A DNA stretch of 64,000 nt from Streptomyces qinglanensis (GTDB taxonomy: Bacteria > Actinomycetota > Actinomycetes > Streptomycetales > Streptomycetaceae). The position numbers and the translations under genes were made by a program. Location of the stretch: the NCBI RefSeq assembly GCF_900111245.1, contig NZ_FOGO01000017.1:1-64000 (forward strand). The letters are read 5' to 3'. The notes beneath the pieces were generated by a model, which saw only the letters and a list, made by a program, of their open reading frames with translations, was not told where the DNA came from and made no database searches. Shown here piece by piece: positions 1-8,629 of the stretch (position 1 is the first letter of the stretch; every line of letters begins with the position of its first letter).

Positions 1-390
1 CGCAGGGTTATGCCGTAGCGGCTGCGCAGGCGCCGTACCTCCCAGACTGACAATGCGGTCACCGTCAGCGGGCCGCCGAGGAGAAATGCGTACAGCACCT
101 CCCAAGGCGCGGCGACATCGGGGCCGTCGAAGACCTGGAAGACGAAGAGCGACCAGACCAGCAAAGGTGAGAGCAGCGCCGGGAGCAGCTGGTGGACCTC
201 CGCAGCGCGGAAGCATGAGCTGACGCAGCTGTAGGCCGCAACGATCGTGTAGAGGGACGAGACGATCAGCAGGACCACGGCGACGAGTGCCCCGAGGACA
301 AGGACCAGCAGGCTCAGCAAGGAACAGATGATCCCGGGACCGGTGATCGAGGAAAAGAAGGCAACCAATTCCGGCTCGCCGACCAGGTCA
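1..390. repeat. Identical 390-bp direct repeat, copy 1 (copy 2 at 6159-6548)
   Basis: Base-by-base reading shows no difference between 1-390 and 6159-6548; the left end of the repeat may lie outside the window. A second block, about 405-545, resembles 7066-7207 at roughly 80 percent. The two copies therefore share an identical coding block and a diverged upstream block, separated in copy 2 by about 515 bp that copy 1 lacks. Confidence 0.95.
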
Positions 391-419
391 TATACACGGG
401 TTATATCAAGGTGATCCAT
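1..419 (-). CDS. Membrane protein, short paralogue, C-terminus beyond the window
   Basis: This reading frame starts at an ATG at 417-419 behind a GGAGG at 424-428 and runs off the window edge after 139 codons without a stop. After about ten private residues (beginning MDHLDITRVY) it becomes identical to the C-terminal half of the 275-aa membrane protein encoded at 6140-6967, because nucleotides 1-390 match 6159-6548 exactly. It has about three hydrophobic segments and no catalytic motif. It could be a functional short form or a gene truncated by an internal deletion of about 515 bp; the good RBS and open frame favour expression, the IS debris upstream favours decay. Function is unknown. Confidence 0.5.
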   Translation of the reverse strand, partial: MDHLDITRVYDLVGEPELVAFFSSITGPGIICSLLSLLVLVLGALVAVVLLIVSSLYTIVAAYSCVSSCFRAAEVHQLLPALLSPLLVWSLFVFQVFDGPDVAAPWEVLYAFLLGGPLTVTALSVWEVRRLRSRYGITL

Positions 420-539
420 CGGACCTCCGAGGCTCGAACGTGAGCCCGTTGCGACTGTACCTGACGCCCCGCCGACTTCTCGGCTCCGTCCCCTGTTCTC
501 GCCGTTACGCTGCGCTTCAGAGACTCGGCGGCCGAGGGT

Positions 540-1140
540 CCTGGAGGGGCGGTGGTCTGCATTGTGGTCGCGTACTCGATGGGGCAAGCGGCCCAGTCGG
601 AGTTGCCGGCGGCGCCGGTGGTAGGTCCGCTCGATCCAGGTGACGATCGCAGTGCGGAGGTCCTGCCGGGCAGTGCACAGGCGGCGGCGGTCGCGGATGT
701 TGTTCCGCAGGAGTGCGAAGAAGGATCCGTCGCGGCGTTGCCACCGGCAGCGCCGACTCCTCCCATGGATCCGGTCAGGCCATGGCGGGCAGAGCGTGGA
801 CGCACTTCGTCGACCCAAACCGCGCCGCGATCGGAAGGAATCTTGTCAGCGGCACTCCCTCACGAGCGGGGTAGAACCTCTTGACGGCAGGATCGCCTGC
901 GACAGATACGCCGCCGCACGGCGCAGGACCTCGTTCTCCTGCTCCAGCAGCCGGACCCGCTCCATCGGCTCGCGATTCTCCGCCGACTCCGACCCGGTGA
1001 CGCCGGGCTCCTCGCCGTCCTCGACCCTTGCTCGGCGCATCCTCTTCGACAGTGTCATCCCGTGACGCCGAAGTCCTTCTCGATCTGCGCGAGGGGCACG
1101 CCCTTCTCACGGTTGCGGGCCACACGGACGACGTCGTCAC
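540..1140 (-). pseudogene. Degenerate IS3-family transposase (orfA and the end of orfB)
   Basis: On the minus strand 1140-1055 reads as the start of an IS3 OrfA (FRDDVVRVARNREKG, then DFGVTG). One base is missing near 1057, and the frame continues at 1058-848 with MTLSKRMRRARVEDGE and a leucine-zipper-like stretch (LLEQENEVLRRAAAYL). A further frameshift lies near 890. Most of OrfB is absent, but 745-545 still reads as its C-terminal integrase end (FFALLRNNIRDRRRL, AIVTWIERTYHRRRRQ), with another shift near 590. The element is dead: at least three frameshifts and loss of the DDE core. Confidence 0.85.
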
Positions 1141-1149
1141 GAAACTCTT

Positions 1150-1598
1150 GGGGGCAGGGAACTGGCACGGCTACATCCGGAAGGCGGCTGTCGGCCTGGC
1201 CGGCCTGATCACACCGGGACAGTGGGGCGACGCCCTCATCGCGGTTCTGGAGCACATCCGTGTCCCGCGGCCAGCCTTTGGGCACCCGAGGACGCGCCCG
1301 GATCACCTCTGCGGGGACAAGGCGTACAGTTCCCACCGAAACCGCCATCACCTGGACGCAGGCATATCCGGCACACGACCCCCGAGCGCCGGGACCAACA
1401 GGCCCACCGCCGACACCGTGGCCCTGGGGCACACCCACCGGTTTCCAGCGGGACCGGTACGCCCGCAGGAACGAAGTCGAGCGCAGCGTGAACGCTCTCA
1501 AGGGCTTCCGCTCCGTCGCGGCACGGTTCAACAAGTGAGCCTCTGTCTTCCAGAGCACGGTCACCGTCGCAGCGATCCGGCTCTGGCTCCGCTCATGA
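1150..1598 (+). pseudogene. C-terminal remnant of an IS5-family transposase
   Basis: The plus strand encodes the end of an IS5-type DDE transposase scattered over frames: LITPGQWGDA, then IRVPRPAFGHPRTRPDHL, GDKAYSSHRNRHHL, IRHTTPERRDQQAHRR, and FQRDRYARRNEVERSVNALKGF, followed by an in-frame TGA at 1537 and VTVAAIRLWLRS up to a TGA at 1596. The N-terminal half is missing. The remnant ends against the stop codon of the next, convergent gene. It is one of three IS5 fragments in the first 11 kb (others at 5703 and 10653); I cannot tell whether they come from one element. Confidence 0.85.
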
Positions 1599-1940
1599 GC
1601 CGCCGGACATGCCGGAGGGCACGGTTCGGCCCGGGGGCTGCGCAGCGCTTCCGGAAGGCTTTGCGTCGACGGAAGGTTCTGGGGTCTCGGAGGGCGTCGT
1701 CTCATCGCCCTTTTCCCACGGATAGACGGGGTCGTCGTCGATCGACGGGCTCCAGGACGGCTCCTCGGGGACCGCGAAGGGGCCCTTCCGCTCATTCATC
1801 ATGAATATCGTCACGAGCGCCAAGACGACACTCAAGATGGTCAGGGCCAGCCCTACGGGATTGTCGGGGTTGTAGACATACCGGCTCGTACCCCAGTTGC
1901 TCTTCTTGAAGACCGGCTCGTCGTCGTCACGCTGCGGCAT
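1593..1940 (-). CDS. Small single-pass membrane protein, unknown function
   Basis: This encodes 115 aa: a charged N-terminus (MPQRDDDEPVFKKSNWGTSRY), one membrane segment at about residues 27-47 (GLALTILSVVLALVTIFMM), and an acidic, Pro/Ser/Thr-rich tail. The ATG at 1938-1940 was chosen because it follows a G-rich tract (GGGGGGAAC) and gives the usual layout of small actinobacterial membrane proteins; the upstream extension is compositionally unlike protein. The stop at 1593-1595 abuts the IS5 remnant, so the last few residues may have been replaced when the element landed. No family is recognised. Confidence 0.65.
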   Translation of the reverse strand: MPQRDDDEPVFKKSNWGTSRYVYNPDNPVGLALTILSVVLALVTIFMMNERKGPFAVPEEPSWSPSIDDDPVYPWEKGDETTPSETPEPSVDAKPSGSAAQPPGRTVPSGMSGGS

Positions 1941-2509
1941 GTTCCCCCCAAAAAAACCGTCGCTCAGCCAATAGATCTTCGCACGCTGTGGCCTGACCCC
2001 TCGGGCAGCCCCTGGGGCAGGCTGGGCATCTCCAGCGACCGTCCTCACCCGCCCGCTTCGCAGGATTCCTCTTCACCGCCGTGCGCGCTCCTCACCGCTG
2101 ACGGTGCTCCACGGTCTCCCGGAGCGCGAGCAGCAGCAGGCCCGCGCGGGCGAGGTGACGGTCTTCGCCCTCAGGTGCGGAACCGCGAGAACCGCGCTCC
2201 GCTTTCTGCTCGGGCGCGCCCCGGCCGCGCCTCCCGGCGCTCGGGCAGCCTGTCCGTCGACGGCCCGGGCGTCCCGCTCGCCTGCCGAGCCGCCTGAGCA
2301 GACCCGCGGCACGAGAAGCAGGATGAAAGTCCGGTGCCGCTCACGCTTCTCGGCGGAGGCCCTCGCTGACGTCACAGCCTGCTCGTGCCCGGCGGCAGCA
2401 GATGGTGTGCCCGGCAGCGCCGGCCGAGGGTCCGCCGGGCAGGCATCGCCGCGTCGCCTCGGGCTGGGGAACATGTTGATCCGTGACGGCGGCGCCCCGT
2501 CTCGTCGGC
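1941..2509. other. Intergenic stretch, no supported gene
   Basis: Open frames exist on both strands, but they are Arg/Ala/Pro-rich, show no domain, have no convincing RBS, and look like GC-driven shadows. I see no RNA gene or strong hairpin here. Confidence 0.6.
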
Positions 2510-3493
2510 TCATTCATCCTGGCAGGCCCTCGGGGCCGCTTTCTGCTCCTCTTCCCCGATCCGCACGGGGGGTTGCAGATGGAGGGCTCGCGGCGGGGGC
2601 TTGCCGGGTGCAGGCCGGAGAGGAGCTGGACCGGCACCGCGCCGCCCGGCGCGTGCGGGCCGTCCCAGGACGACTCCGACCAGGACGAGTGCCAGTCCGC
2701 ACAGTTGCCGGGCTGTCAGCACCTCTCCGGCCACCGCTGTGCCGAGCAGCACACCTGTGACGGGGTTGAGCAGTCCGACCAGGCCCACCGTCCCCGCAGG
2801 CAGGTGTCGTAGCCCGGTGAACCAGGCGGTGAAGGCGAGCGCGGTGGCGACCAGGGCGACATAGCCGAACGCGAGGAGCTCCGGTGCGGAGAGTGCGGGC
2901 GGAGGGCCCTCCACTGCGGCGGCGGCCGGCAGCAGGAACAGTCCTCCGGCGATGAGCTGCCAGGCGGTCGAGGCGAGTACGTCGGTTCCGGTGTTCCAGC
3001 GTTTGGCCAGGATGTAGCCGGTGGAGGAAACGAGCATGGCCGCGGCCGAGGCGAGGAGACCGGATGCGCGTGCTCCAGCCGTTCCCGTGAGCAGCATGAG
3101 GCAGACTCCGCCGAGGCCGATCGCGGCGCCGGCCAGGTGCGGGAGGCCGGGCCGCTCGGAGAGGAGGGGCCATGCGAGGAGCATCATCGCCAGGGGGGAG
3201 AGCGCCATGACGGTCGAGGCGATGCTCGTCGGCAGCAGCTGGGAGGCGGCGTAGACCAGGACGAAGAACACGCTCACGTTGAGCAGTCCGAGCACCGCCG
3301 ACTGCCACCAGCAGGCACCGCGCGGCCGTTGCCTGCACAGGCCCAGTAGGACGAGACCGGCGGGCAGTGCGCGCAAGGCTGCCCCGTAGAGGGGAGTGTC
3401 GGGCGGCAGGAACTCGCGGGTGACCCAGTAGTTGGTGCCCCAGGCCACCGGTGCGACAGCGGTCAGGGCCGCCCACCGCGCATTGTTTTCCAT
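2510..3493 (-). CDS. EamA (DMT superfamily) permease
   Basis: 327 aa with about ten membrane segments arranged as two EamA repeats (about residues 8-130 and 145-275). Characteristic stretches are AVAPVAWGTNYWVTREFLP near the N-terminus and LNPVTGVLLG in the second repeat. The last 40 residues are a hydrophilic Arg/Pro-rich tail. Such proteins export small metabolites or amino acids across the cytoplasmic membrane; the substrate cannot be read from sequence. The ATG at 3491-3493 lies 40 bp from the divergent marR start and next to a palindrome, so the MarR protein probably represses this gene. The ORF extends further upstream, but that part crosses the operator and the marR gene. Confidence 0.85.
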   Translation of the reverse strand: MENNARWAALTAVAPVAWGTNYWVTREFLPPDTPLYGAALRALPAGLVLLGLCRQRPRGACWWQSAVLGLLNVSVFFVLVYAASQLLPTSIASTVMALSPLAMMLLAWPLLSERPGLPHLAGAAIGLGGVCLMLLTGTAGARASGLLASAAAMLVSSTGYILAKRWNTGTDVLASTAWQLIAGGLFLLPAAAAVEGPPPALSAPELLAFGYVALVATALAFTAWFTGLRHLPAGTVGLVGLLNPVTGVLLGTAVAGEVLTARQLCGLALVLVGVVLGRPARAGRRGAGPAPLRPAPGKPPPRALHLQPPVRIGEEEQKAAPRACQDE

Positions 3494-3499
3494 GGAAGG

Positions 3500-3525
3500 C
3501 AATATAGCTTCCGGGGAAGGTATTG
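3500..3525. promoter_or_regulatory. Inverted repeat, candidate MarR operator
   Basis: Between the divergent eamA and marR starts lies CAATATAGCTTCC, three G's shared with the spacer, and GGAAGGTATTG. The outer CAATA/TATTG and inner CTTCC/GGAAG pair as an inverted repeat, AT-rich against the background. Position and form fit a MarR-dimer site that would shut off both promoters. Confidence 0.65.
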
Positions 3526-3533
3526 TGGTGGGC

Positions 3534-4058
3534 ATGGACGACCCGCAATCACCGGACCGCGTGGCCCGTATCCAGGAGGACTGGCGCCGCGAGCGGCCCG
3601 ACCTCGATGTCTCCCCCCAGGGTGTGATCGGCCGGCTGCACCGCCTGGCCGGCCACCTCACCGAGGAACTGTGCCTGGTCTACGGACGCCACGGACTCAG
3701 CGAGGGAGAGTTCGACGTCCTGTGCGCACTGCGCCGCGCCGGTGAACCCTACGAACGCGCACCCGGCGCACTCGCCGCACACACCATGGTCACCACCGGT
3801 GCGATGACCAAGCGGATCGACCGCCTGGAACAGGCCGGACTCGTCACCCGCCGCCGCTGCGACGACGACCAGCGCGGCCGGATCGTGGCCCTCACCCAGC
3901 CGGGACGCGAACTGATCGACCATGCCTTCACCGACCACATCCGCAACGAACACCGCCTGCTGGACCTGCTGACACCCACCGAGGCCACGGCACTCCAAGG
4001 ACTGCTCGCCACCTGGCTGACACGCCTGGAGAACCCACCCCCACCCGACAGCAGATGA
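3534..4058 (+). CDS. MarR-family transcriptional regulator
   Basis: 174 aa. A winged helix-turn-helix of MarR type spans about residues 50-125 (LSEGEFDVLCALRRAG, then TMVTTGAMTKRIDRLEQAGLV and the basic wing RRRCDDDQRGR). Such proteins bind a palindrome as dimers and release it on binding a phenolic or drug-like ligand. The gene is divergent from the EamA permease with the candidate operator between them, the usual layout for a repressor of an exporter. The ATG at 3534 is preferred; in-frame GTGs lie just upstream at 3525-3530. Confidence 0.9.
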   Translation: MDDPQSPDRVARIQEDWRRERPDLDVSPQGVIGRLHRLAGHLTEELCLVYGRHGLSEGEFDVLCALRRAGEPYERAPGALAAHTMVTTGAMTKRIDRLEQAGLVTRRRCDDDQRGRIVALTQPGRELIDHAFTDHIRNEHRLLDLLTPTEATALQGLLATWLTRLENPPPPDSR

Positions 4059-4185
4059 CCCACCAGAAACCAGGAAACCGAGCCGCGATCCGGCCCTCTG
4101 TGTCCGTAACGCTTCTCGTGCGCCGGCCCAAGAACAGACGAGGTGACAACGAGAAGAGGCAAGACCGGAGCAGAGGAGTCAGTGA

Positions 4186-4782
4186 GTGCAACGGATACGG
4201 GGCGGCCCTGCTGCCGCCGCACGTGATCCACAACTGTTCGAGCAGTTCTACCGGCGCCATGTCGAGGGTGTGACGCGTTTCGTGGCCCGACGTGTCGCGG
4301 ACCCGCACACGGCCGCCGACCTCACCGCGGAGATCTTTCTCGCGGTGCTGGACTCCGCCCACACCTACCGGCCCGGCCGCGGCAGCGAGACCGCCTGGCT
4401 GTACGGGATCGCCCGCAACGTCGTCTCGTCGGAGCGCCGCAGAGTCGCCCGGGACACCGCGCGCGACCAGCGGATCTCGGGGCGGCGCCTGCTCGACGCG
4501 GACGACATCGCCCGGCTCGAGGACAAGCTGGACGCCGAGAGCCCGGGCCGGCGTGCGCTGGACGCCATGAAGCGACTGCCGGAAGGAGAACGCGCCGTAC
4601 TGGAACTGATCGCGGTCGACCAACTGACCGTCAGCGAGGCCGCAGCCTCGCTCGGCATCCGCCAGGTGACCGCCCGGGTTCGCCTGCACCGAGCCCGCAA
4701 GGCGCTGCGTGACGACATGACCGAGAGCAGGCTGCAGACCCGTGTCTCCGTGGTGACACAGAAAGTTGGGGAGAAGGCATGA
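4186..4782 (+). CDS. ECF-type RNA polymerase sigma factor
   Basis: 198 aa with sigma region 2 at about residues 18-85 (FEQFYRRHVEGVTRFVARRV, then TAADLTAEIFLAVL and TAWLYGIARNVV) and region 4 at about 125-180 (LPEGERAVLELIAVDQLTVS, AASLGIRQVTARVRLHRAR). A GTG at 4186 sits 7 nt after GAGGAG; another GTG 4 nt upstream is out of frame. The stop overlaps the next gene's ATG (ATGA), so the two are translationally coupled. ECF factors direct polymerase to stress or envelope promoters; the trigger is unknown. Confidence 0.92.
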   Translation: MQRIRGGPAAAARDPQLFEQFYRRHVEGVTRFVARRVADPHTAADLTAEIFLAVLDSAHTYRPGRGSETAWLYGIARNVVSSERRRVARDTARDQRISGRRLLDADDIARLEDKLDAESPGRRALDAMKRLPEGERAVLELIAVDQLTVSEAAASLGIRQVTARVRLHRARKALRDDMTESRLQTRVSVVTQKVGEKA

Positions 4783-5507
4783 GCACGAAGACGACGTTCC
4801 AGGACAGGCTGCTCTCCGAGCTCAAGGACGAGATCGGGAAGCGGGAGGCGTTGGCCGTCCGGGAGGCACCCCAGGCGCGGGAGCAGCGCACGAGGCCGAC
4901 GGGGCCGGACCGCCGCCTGTTCACACCCCTGCGTGTCGCAGGAGCCGGGATGGCCTGCTCAGCAGCGGCGGCCGCCGTGGTCCTCACGCCGGGTTCTCCG
5001 GCCGACTCACCGGCGTACGCTCTGGAGCGTATCGACGACAGCAGGGTCAGCGTCACGATGGGGGAGATCAAGCCCGACCGCCAAGCACAGCAGGAACTGG
5101 CCGACAAGCTGCGCGAGTACGGGATAACAGTCAGCATCGACGTGCTTCCTCCCGGCTACCGCTGCCGGGAACCGCGCGGCGAGGCCATCGACTGGACATT
5201 CGTCCCGGAGGGCAAGCCCGTGAAGGCCGCGGGGTCGCAGGACGGGAGCCGTTCAGTGGCGCAGAAGGGCCACTTCAAGATCACCCTCGAGGAGGGCGAC
5301 ACGCTGCTCTTCGAGAACTCCGAGTCCCACAGCAGCACATCCCATGCCTTCGTCTTCGAGGACGCTGACTCCCACAGCGGCACGTCACCTCGGTCCCTCG
5401 CCGTCGGCGGCATCAAGGGCACCGCCTCCACGTGCGAACGGGTGAAGGCCCCTGAGACCCCCACACCGCCGAACACCGACAAGAGGGCACAGACGAACAT
5501 CACCTGA
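4779..5507 (+). CDS. Membrane-anchored protein coupled to the ECF sigma factor
   Basis: 242 aa: a charged cytoplasmic N-terminus of about 50 residues, one hydrophobic segment near 50-72 (VAGAGMACSAAAAAVVL), then an extracytoplasmic region with a near-duplicated Ser/His-rich motif (SESHSSTSHAF and DADSHSGTS at about 188-210). Coupling to the sigma gene by a 4-nt overlap suggests an anti-sigma or signal-sensing role, but there is no HxxxCxxC zinc motif, so a classical ZAS anti-sigma factor is not supported. In Streptomyces such proteins are often labelled CU044_5270-like; I cannot confirm that. Confidence 0.8.
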   Translation: MSTKTTFQDRLLSELKDEIGKREALAVREAPQAREQRTRPTGPDRRLFTPLRVAGAGMACSAAAAAVVLTPGSPADSPAYALERIDDSRVSVTMGEIKPDRQAQQELADKLREYGITVSIDVLPPGYRCREPRGEAIDWTFVPEGKPVKAAGSQDGSRSVAQKGHFKITLEEGDTLLFENSESHSSTSHAFVFEDADSHSGTSPRSLAVGGIKGTASTCERVKAPETPTPPNTDKRAQTNIT

Positions 5508-5640
5508 CGGGGCCTGCAACACGCCCCGCCGGCGGACGATGCGCCGTACCTGACCACGCGGTTCGGTCACCGCGGTCCGACAGCAGCGGCCCCGGCCGGA
5601 CATGTGCTCCGCCCGAGGACCACGTCCAGCTACAAGGCCG

Positions 5641-5680
5641 GTAGGGGGCCTGCCGCACCGTGTTGCGGCAGGCCCCCTAC
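5641..5680 (+). terminator. Strong hairpin terminator after the sigma operon
   Basis: A perfect 17-bp stem (5641-5657 pairs with 5664-5680, starting GTAGGGGGCC) with a 6-nt loop lies 133 bp downstream of the sigma-factor partner gene. There is no long U-tract, as usual in Streptomyces. It also separates the operon from the IS debris that follows. Confidence 0.8.
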
Positions 5681-5702
5681 CCCCTACCGCACCGTGACAC
5701 CG

Positions 5703-6063
5703 CCGGAGCGAGCTCTCCTCCTGGTTCACCGCTCGTTCGGATGCCCTGTCCGAGCCGGCCGACGACGTTGTGGCAGGTGGCGGGACCATCAGCCGGTGAC
5801 CGAGGGGATTCTGCACCGGGTACGGACCGGCGTGCAGTGGCGGGACCGGCCCGAACCGTTCGGGCCGTGGACGACCGTCCATGAACGCCACCGGCTGTGG
5901 TCGGCCGACGGGACAGGGGAACGCCTGCTCCAGCAGGTCAGGCCGGGGCCGACGCGGCAGCCGAGATCGACCGGGACATCGCGCTCGATTCCACCGTCGT
6001 GCGCGCCCATCAGCACACGGTCGGCGTTCGGACCGCGTCACCGGCCGGCACCCGTCAAAGGGG
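5703..6063 (+). pseudogene. N-terminal remnant of an IS5-family transposase
   Basis: The plus strand reads CGRWRDHQPVTEGILHRVRTG, then FGPWTTVHERHRLWSADGT and RLLQQV, then after a frameshift near 5935 EIDRDIALDSTVVRAHQH. This is the N-terminal half of an IS5-type transposase, ending after the first catalytic-Asp region (DSTVVRAHQH). The C-terminal half is missing. It abuts the stop of the convergent membrane-protein gene. Confidence 0.85.
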
Positions 6064-6139
6064 CCGAAGTAGTGAAACACCAGGACAGCACCCCGTGGCA
6101 GAGCATGGTCGACCGTCTGGTGAAGGTGGTCCACCATGC

Positions 6140-6967
6140 TCAGCGACCCAGCGCGGTACGCAGGGTTATGCCGTAGCGGCTGCGCAGGCGCCGTACCTCC
6201 CAGACTGACAATGCGGTCACCGTCAGCGGGCCGCCGAGGAGAAATGCGTACAGCACCTCCCAAGGCGCGGCGACATCGGGGCCGTCGAAGACCTGGAAGA
6301 CGAAGAGCGACCAGACCAGCAAAGGTGAGAGCAGCGCCGGGAGCAGCTGGTGGACCTCCGCAGCGCGGAAGCATGAGCTGACGCAGCTGTAGGCCGCAAC
6401 GATCGTGTAGAGGGACGAGACGATCAGCAGGACCACGGCGACGAGTGCCCCGAGGACAAGGACCAGCAGGCTCAGCAAGGAACAGATGATCCCGGGACCG
6501 GTGATCGAGGAAAAGAAGGCAACCAATTCCGGCTCGCCGACCAGGTCACCCTTGAGCGTCGTCACGGACAGCCAGAACACTGCCGGGCCCGCAGCGAGCG
6601 CCAGCATGGACTTCAGTGGCCCCAACAGACGCCGGGTGAAGTGGCGGCGCCGATCCTGGGTTCCCGCAAGGAGAAAGGCCGTGATGCCGACCGTGCTTCC
6701 GACCAGCAGAACACCGCAGGAGATGGCGATTTCGAGGAGCTTGCCGAGGATGAACTCCTCCCGGCCATCACTCAGCGGGTAGGCCAGGACCAGCCAGGCC
6801 GCCGCAGCCATGCCCAACAGCGTCCGCCCGAGCTGCATCCGGGCGATGACCGCGTCGTGTGTGCGTTCGTCGAGTTCGGGGCGCACGCTCCCCAGGCCGA
6901 CGCGGAGAGCCGCGTACACCGCGGCGATGGGTCCTGCGCTGCCGCGGCGCAGTCCGGTCCTGCTCAC
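6140..6967 (-). CDS. Polytopic membrane protein, long paralogue, unknown function
   Basis: 275 aa with about six hydrophobic segments (for example LLGMAAAAWLVLAYPL near 50-66, GVLLVGSTVGITAFLLAG near 84-102, and LLVLVLGALVAVVLLIVSS in the C-terminal half). The last 130-odd codons are identical in DNA to window positions 1-390. The first 135 codons have no counterpart in the short copy. No catalytic or transport motif is recognised. IS5 debris lies downstream and an IS3 tail lies upstream at 7066-7207, so it has been moved or copied with insertion elements. Confidence 0.7.
   Translation of the reverse strand: MSRTGLRRGSAGPIAAVYAALRVGLGSVRPELDERTHDAVIARMQLGRTLLGMAAAAWLVLAYPLSDGREEFILGKLLEIAISCGVLLVGSTVGITAFLLAGTQDRRRHFTRRLLGPLKSMLALAAGPAVFWLSVTTLKGDLVGEPELVAFFSSITGPGIICSLLSLLVLVLGALVAVVLLIVSSLYTIVAAYSCVSSCFRAAEVHQLLPALLSPLLVWSLFVFQVFDGPDVAAPWEVLYAFLLGGPLTVTALSVWEVRRLRSRYGITLRTALGR
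6159..6548. repeat. Identical 390-bp direct repeat, copy 2
   Basis: Exact match of 1-390; it lies inside the long membrane-protein gene and covers its C-terminal half apart from the last six codons, which would fall outside the window in copy 1. Confidence 0.95.
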
Positions 6968-7540
6968 CTGGTGCTCCCCCGAGTTCTACGCCATACAACA
7001 CCGCGAAACGCCGCACACCCCGACGGACCGCGCCTCGGGGTCGAACAACAGCGCATGCACGGGACGGATCAAGGTGATCCATCGGATCTCTGAGACTCGA
7101 ACGTGAGCCCGATCGGGACTGTACCTGACGTCCCGTCGGCCGCTCGGCTCCGTCCGACGTGTTCTCGCCGTTGCCCAGCGCTTCAGCGACTCGACGGCCC
7201 AAGGTCCTGTGACAGTGCCCCCGGACCTCGGGGAGGTTGTGTCGACGCCGACTGGACGGTCATCAAGGTCGTGCGGACGAAGTGACCTGACTCGCCTGCT
7301 CCGACGTGAAGGGGACGACCGCTGCCTTGAGTCGGCTCGGTCACGGCAGCGGGCCCGTACTCATCGGACCGGGTGAGTACGGCTACGCCCCGCACTCCGG
7401 TCGGCACCTGTCGATGCGGGGGGTCCTCCTTCGGAGACGGCTGGCGGCCTCGGGAGGCGCGGCTTCGTCGGCGACGGATTCGTCACGCTGCCCGTGTGGT
7501 GTCAAAGCCCCGGACGGTTCAGCTCAGTAGGGTGCTCCGG
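6968..7540. other. Intergenic region with an IS3 orfB tail at 7066-7207
   Basis: On the minus strand 7207-7160 reads as the end of an IS3 OrfB (AVESLKRWATAR-like, with substitutions), and the whole block 7066-7207 resembles 405-545 at about 80 percent. The rest (6968-7065 and 7208-7540) shows no supported gene. A GTG at 7541 starts the next gene. Confidence 0.6.
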
Positions 7541-8185
7541 GTGAACGAGGAGAACCCCGTTGCCGGCACCGGGAACGGCGCCCAGCGGCTGCTGACGCTC
7601 TCCGATGGTGTGTTCGCCATCGCGCTGACGCTGCTCGTCCTCGACATCTCGGTCCCCGACGACCTGGATGCCCGGGAGTACGACAAGGCGCTGCAGGAGA
7701 CCATGACCCAGCTGTGGGCGTACTTCCTCAGCTTTGTGATCATCGCTGTGTTCTGGCGTGAGCACCAACGGATCTTCCGCACCACGCAGTGGGTCGGTCC
7801 GGTGGAAATGAATCTCACTCTGCTCGGACTCGCGCTGGTGGCGCTGCTGCCGTTTCCGACCTCTCTCCTGTCGGACTACAGCGGACACTCCTCGGCCGTC
7901 GCCTTGTACTCGGCCAACGTGGCAGCCACAGAGGCGGTGCTGATAGTGCTGTGGCACGTCGTGTGGAGCCGGGAGGGAGTGCGTCGGCAGCCGGGGGCCG
8001 AAGAGGTTCGCCGAGCTTCGGTCACGGACACGGTCCCCGGTGTGGTGATCTTCACCGCCTCGGTACCGGTCGCGTACCTCTCCCCCGCCGGGGCGATGTG
8101 GCTGTGGGCCTGCCTGATCCCCGTCAAAGCCGTCACCGGGCGGAGGCTCGACCGGGCGTGGCGGGAGCTGGGAGTCTCTCGGTGA
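7541..8185 (+). CDS. TMEM175-family (DUF1211) potassium-channel-like protein
   Basis: 214 aa. The first membrane segment carries the family signature at about residues 13-31 (RLLTLSDGVFAIALTLLV; the usual FSDG reads LSDG). Further segments follow near 45-65, 82-100, 113-130, 155-175 and 180-200, six in all, as in bacterial TMEM175 proteins, which assemble as tetramers and pass K+. The R(M)xxFSDG helix lines the pore in the family. GTG 7541 is preferred; GTG 7532 in the same frame is possible, and neither has a strong RBS. The gene stands alone between mobile-element remnants. Confidence 0.85.
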   Translation: MNEENPVAGTGNGAQRLLTLSDGVFAIALTLLVLDISVPDDLDAREYDKALQETMTQLWAYFLSFVIIAVFWREHQRIFRTTQWVGPVEMNLTLLGLALVALLPFPTSLLSDYSGHSSAVALYSANVAATEAVLIVLWHVVWSREGVRRQPGAEEVRRASVTDTVPGVVIFTASVPVAYLSPAGAMWLWACLIPVKAVTGRRLDRAWRELGVSR

Positions 8186-8629
8186 CGACAGCCTTGCTCC
8201 GGTGACAACCGCCGTGCCCTGGCTCGTCACTGCCATGGCCGTCACTGCATGGCTCGCCATCGACGGCGGCGGCTTGGCTGCGCTGCGCGCATCACAGTGG
8301 AAACCTTGCCCCGACGGGTGCTGCTCGCGGGCGAGGCGGGGCGCATCCGGCGTGCCCGCACGGACCCGGGCACGCTCGGCCCGTTGCACCCGCCGCCCGC
8401 GGACGGACCTCCGTCGCCTCGCCTGCCGGTCCGCCACCAAGGAGGCCGGGATGCTCGCCACGGCCGGTACCGGCCGACTGACTCTCACAATGGACAGCAT
8501 CGACCCGCCGGTGACACATGCAGCAGCGCATCGACGTGCACGAGTGCGGACTGGAGCAGATGGAGCGCGAGCATCGAGGTCTCGGCGTGTTCCTTGTCCG
8601 GACCGGTGAGCGCCCCCGTCCTTGCCGTA
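8186..8629. other. Non-coding or decayed stretch
   Basis: Frames are open on both strands but Arg-rich and featureless, and I see no RBS-supported start. The stretch leads into recombinase debris. Confidence 0.5.

Noticed and set aside
2073..2513. Possible gene on the minus strand upstream of nothing obvious
   Set aside because: No RBS, Arg/Ala-rich, overlaps other equally open frames.
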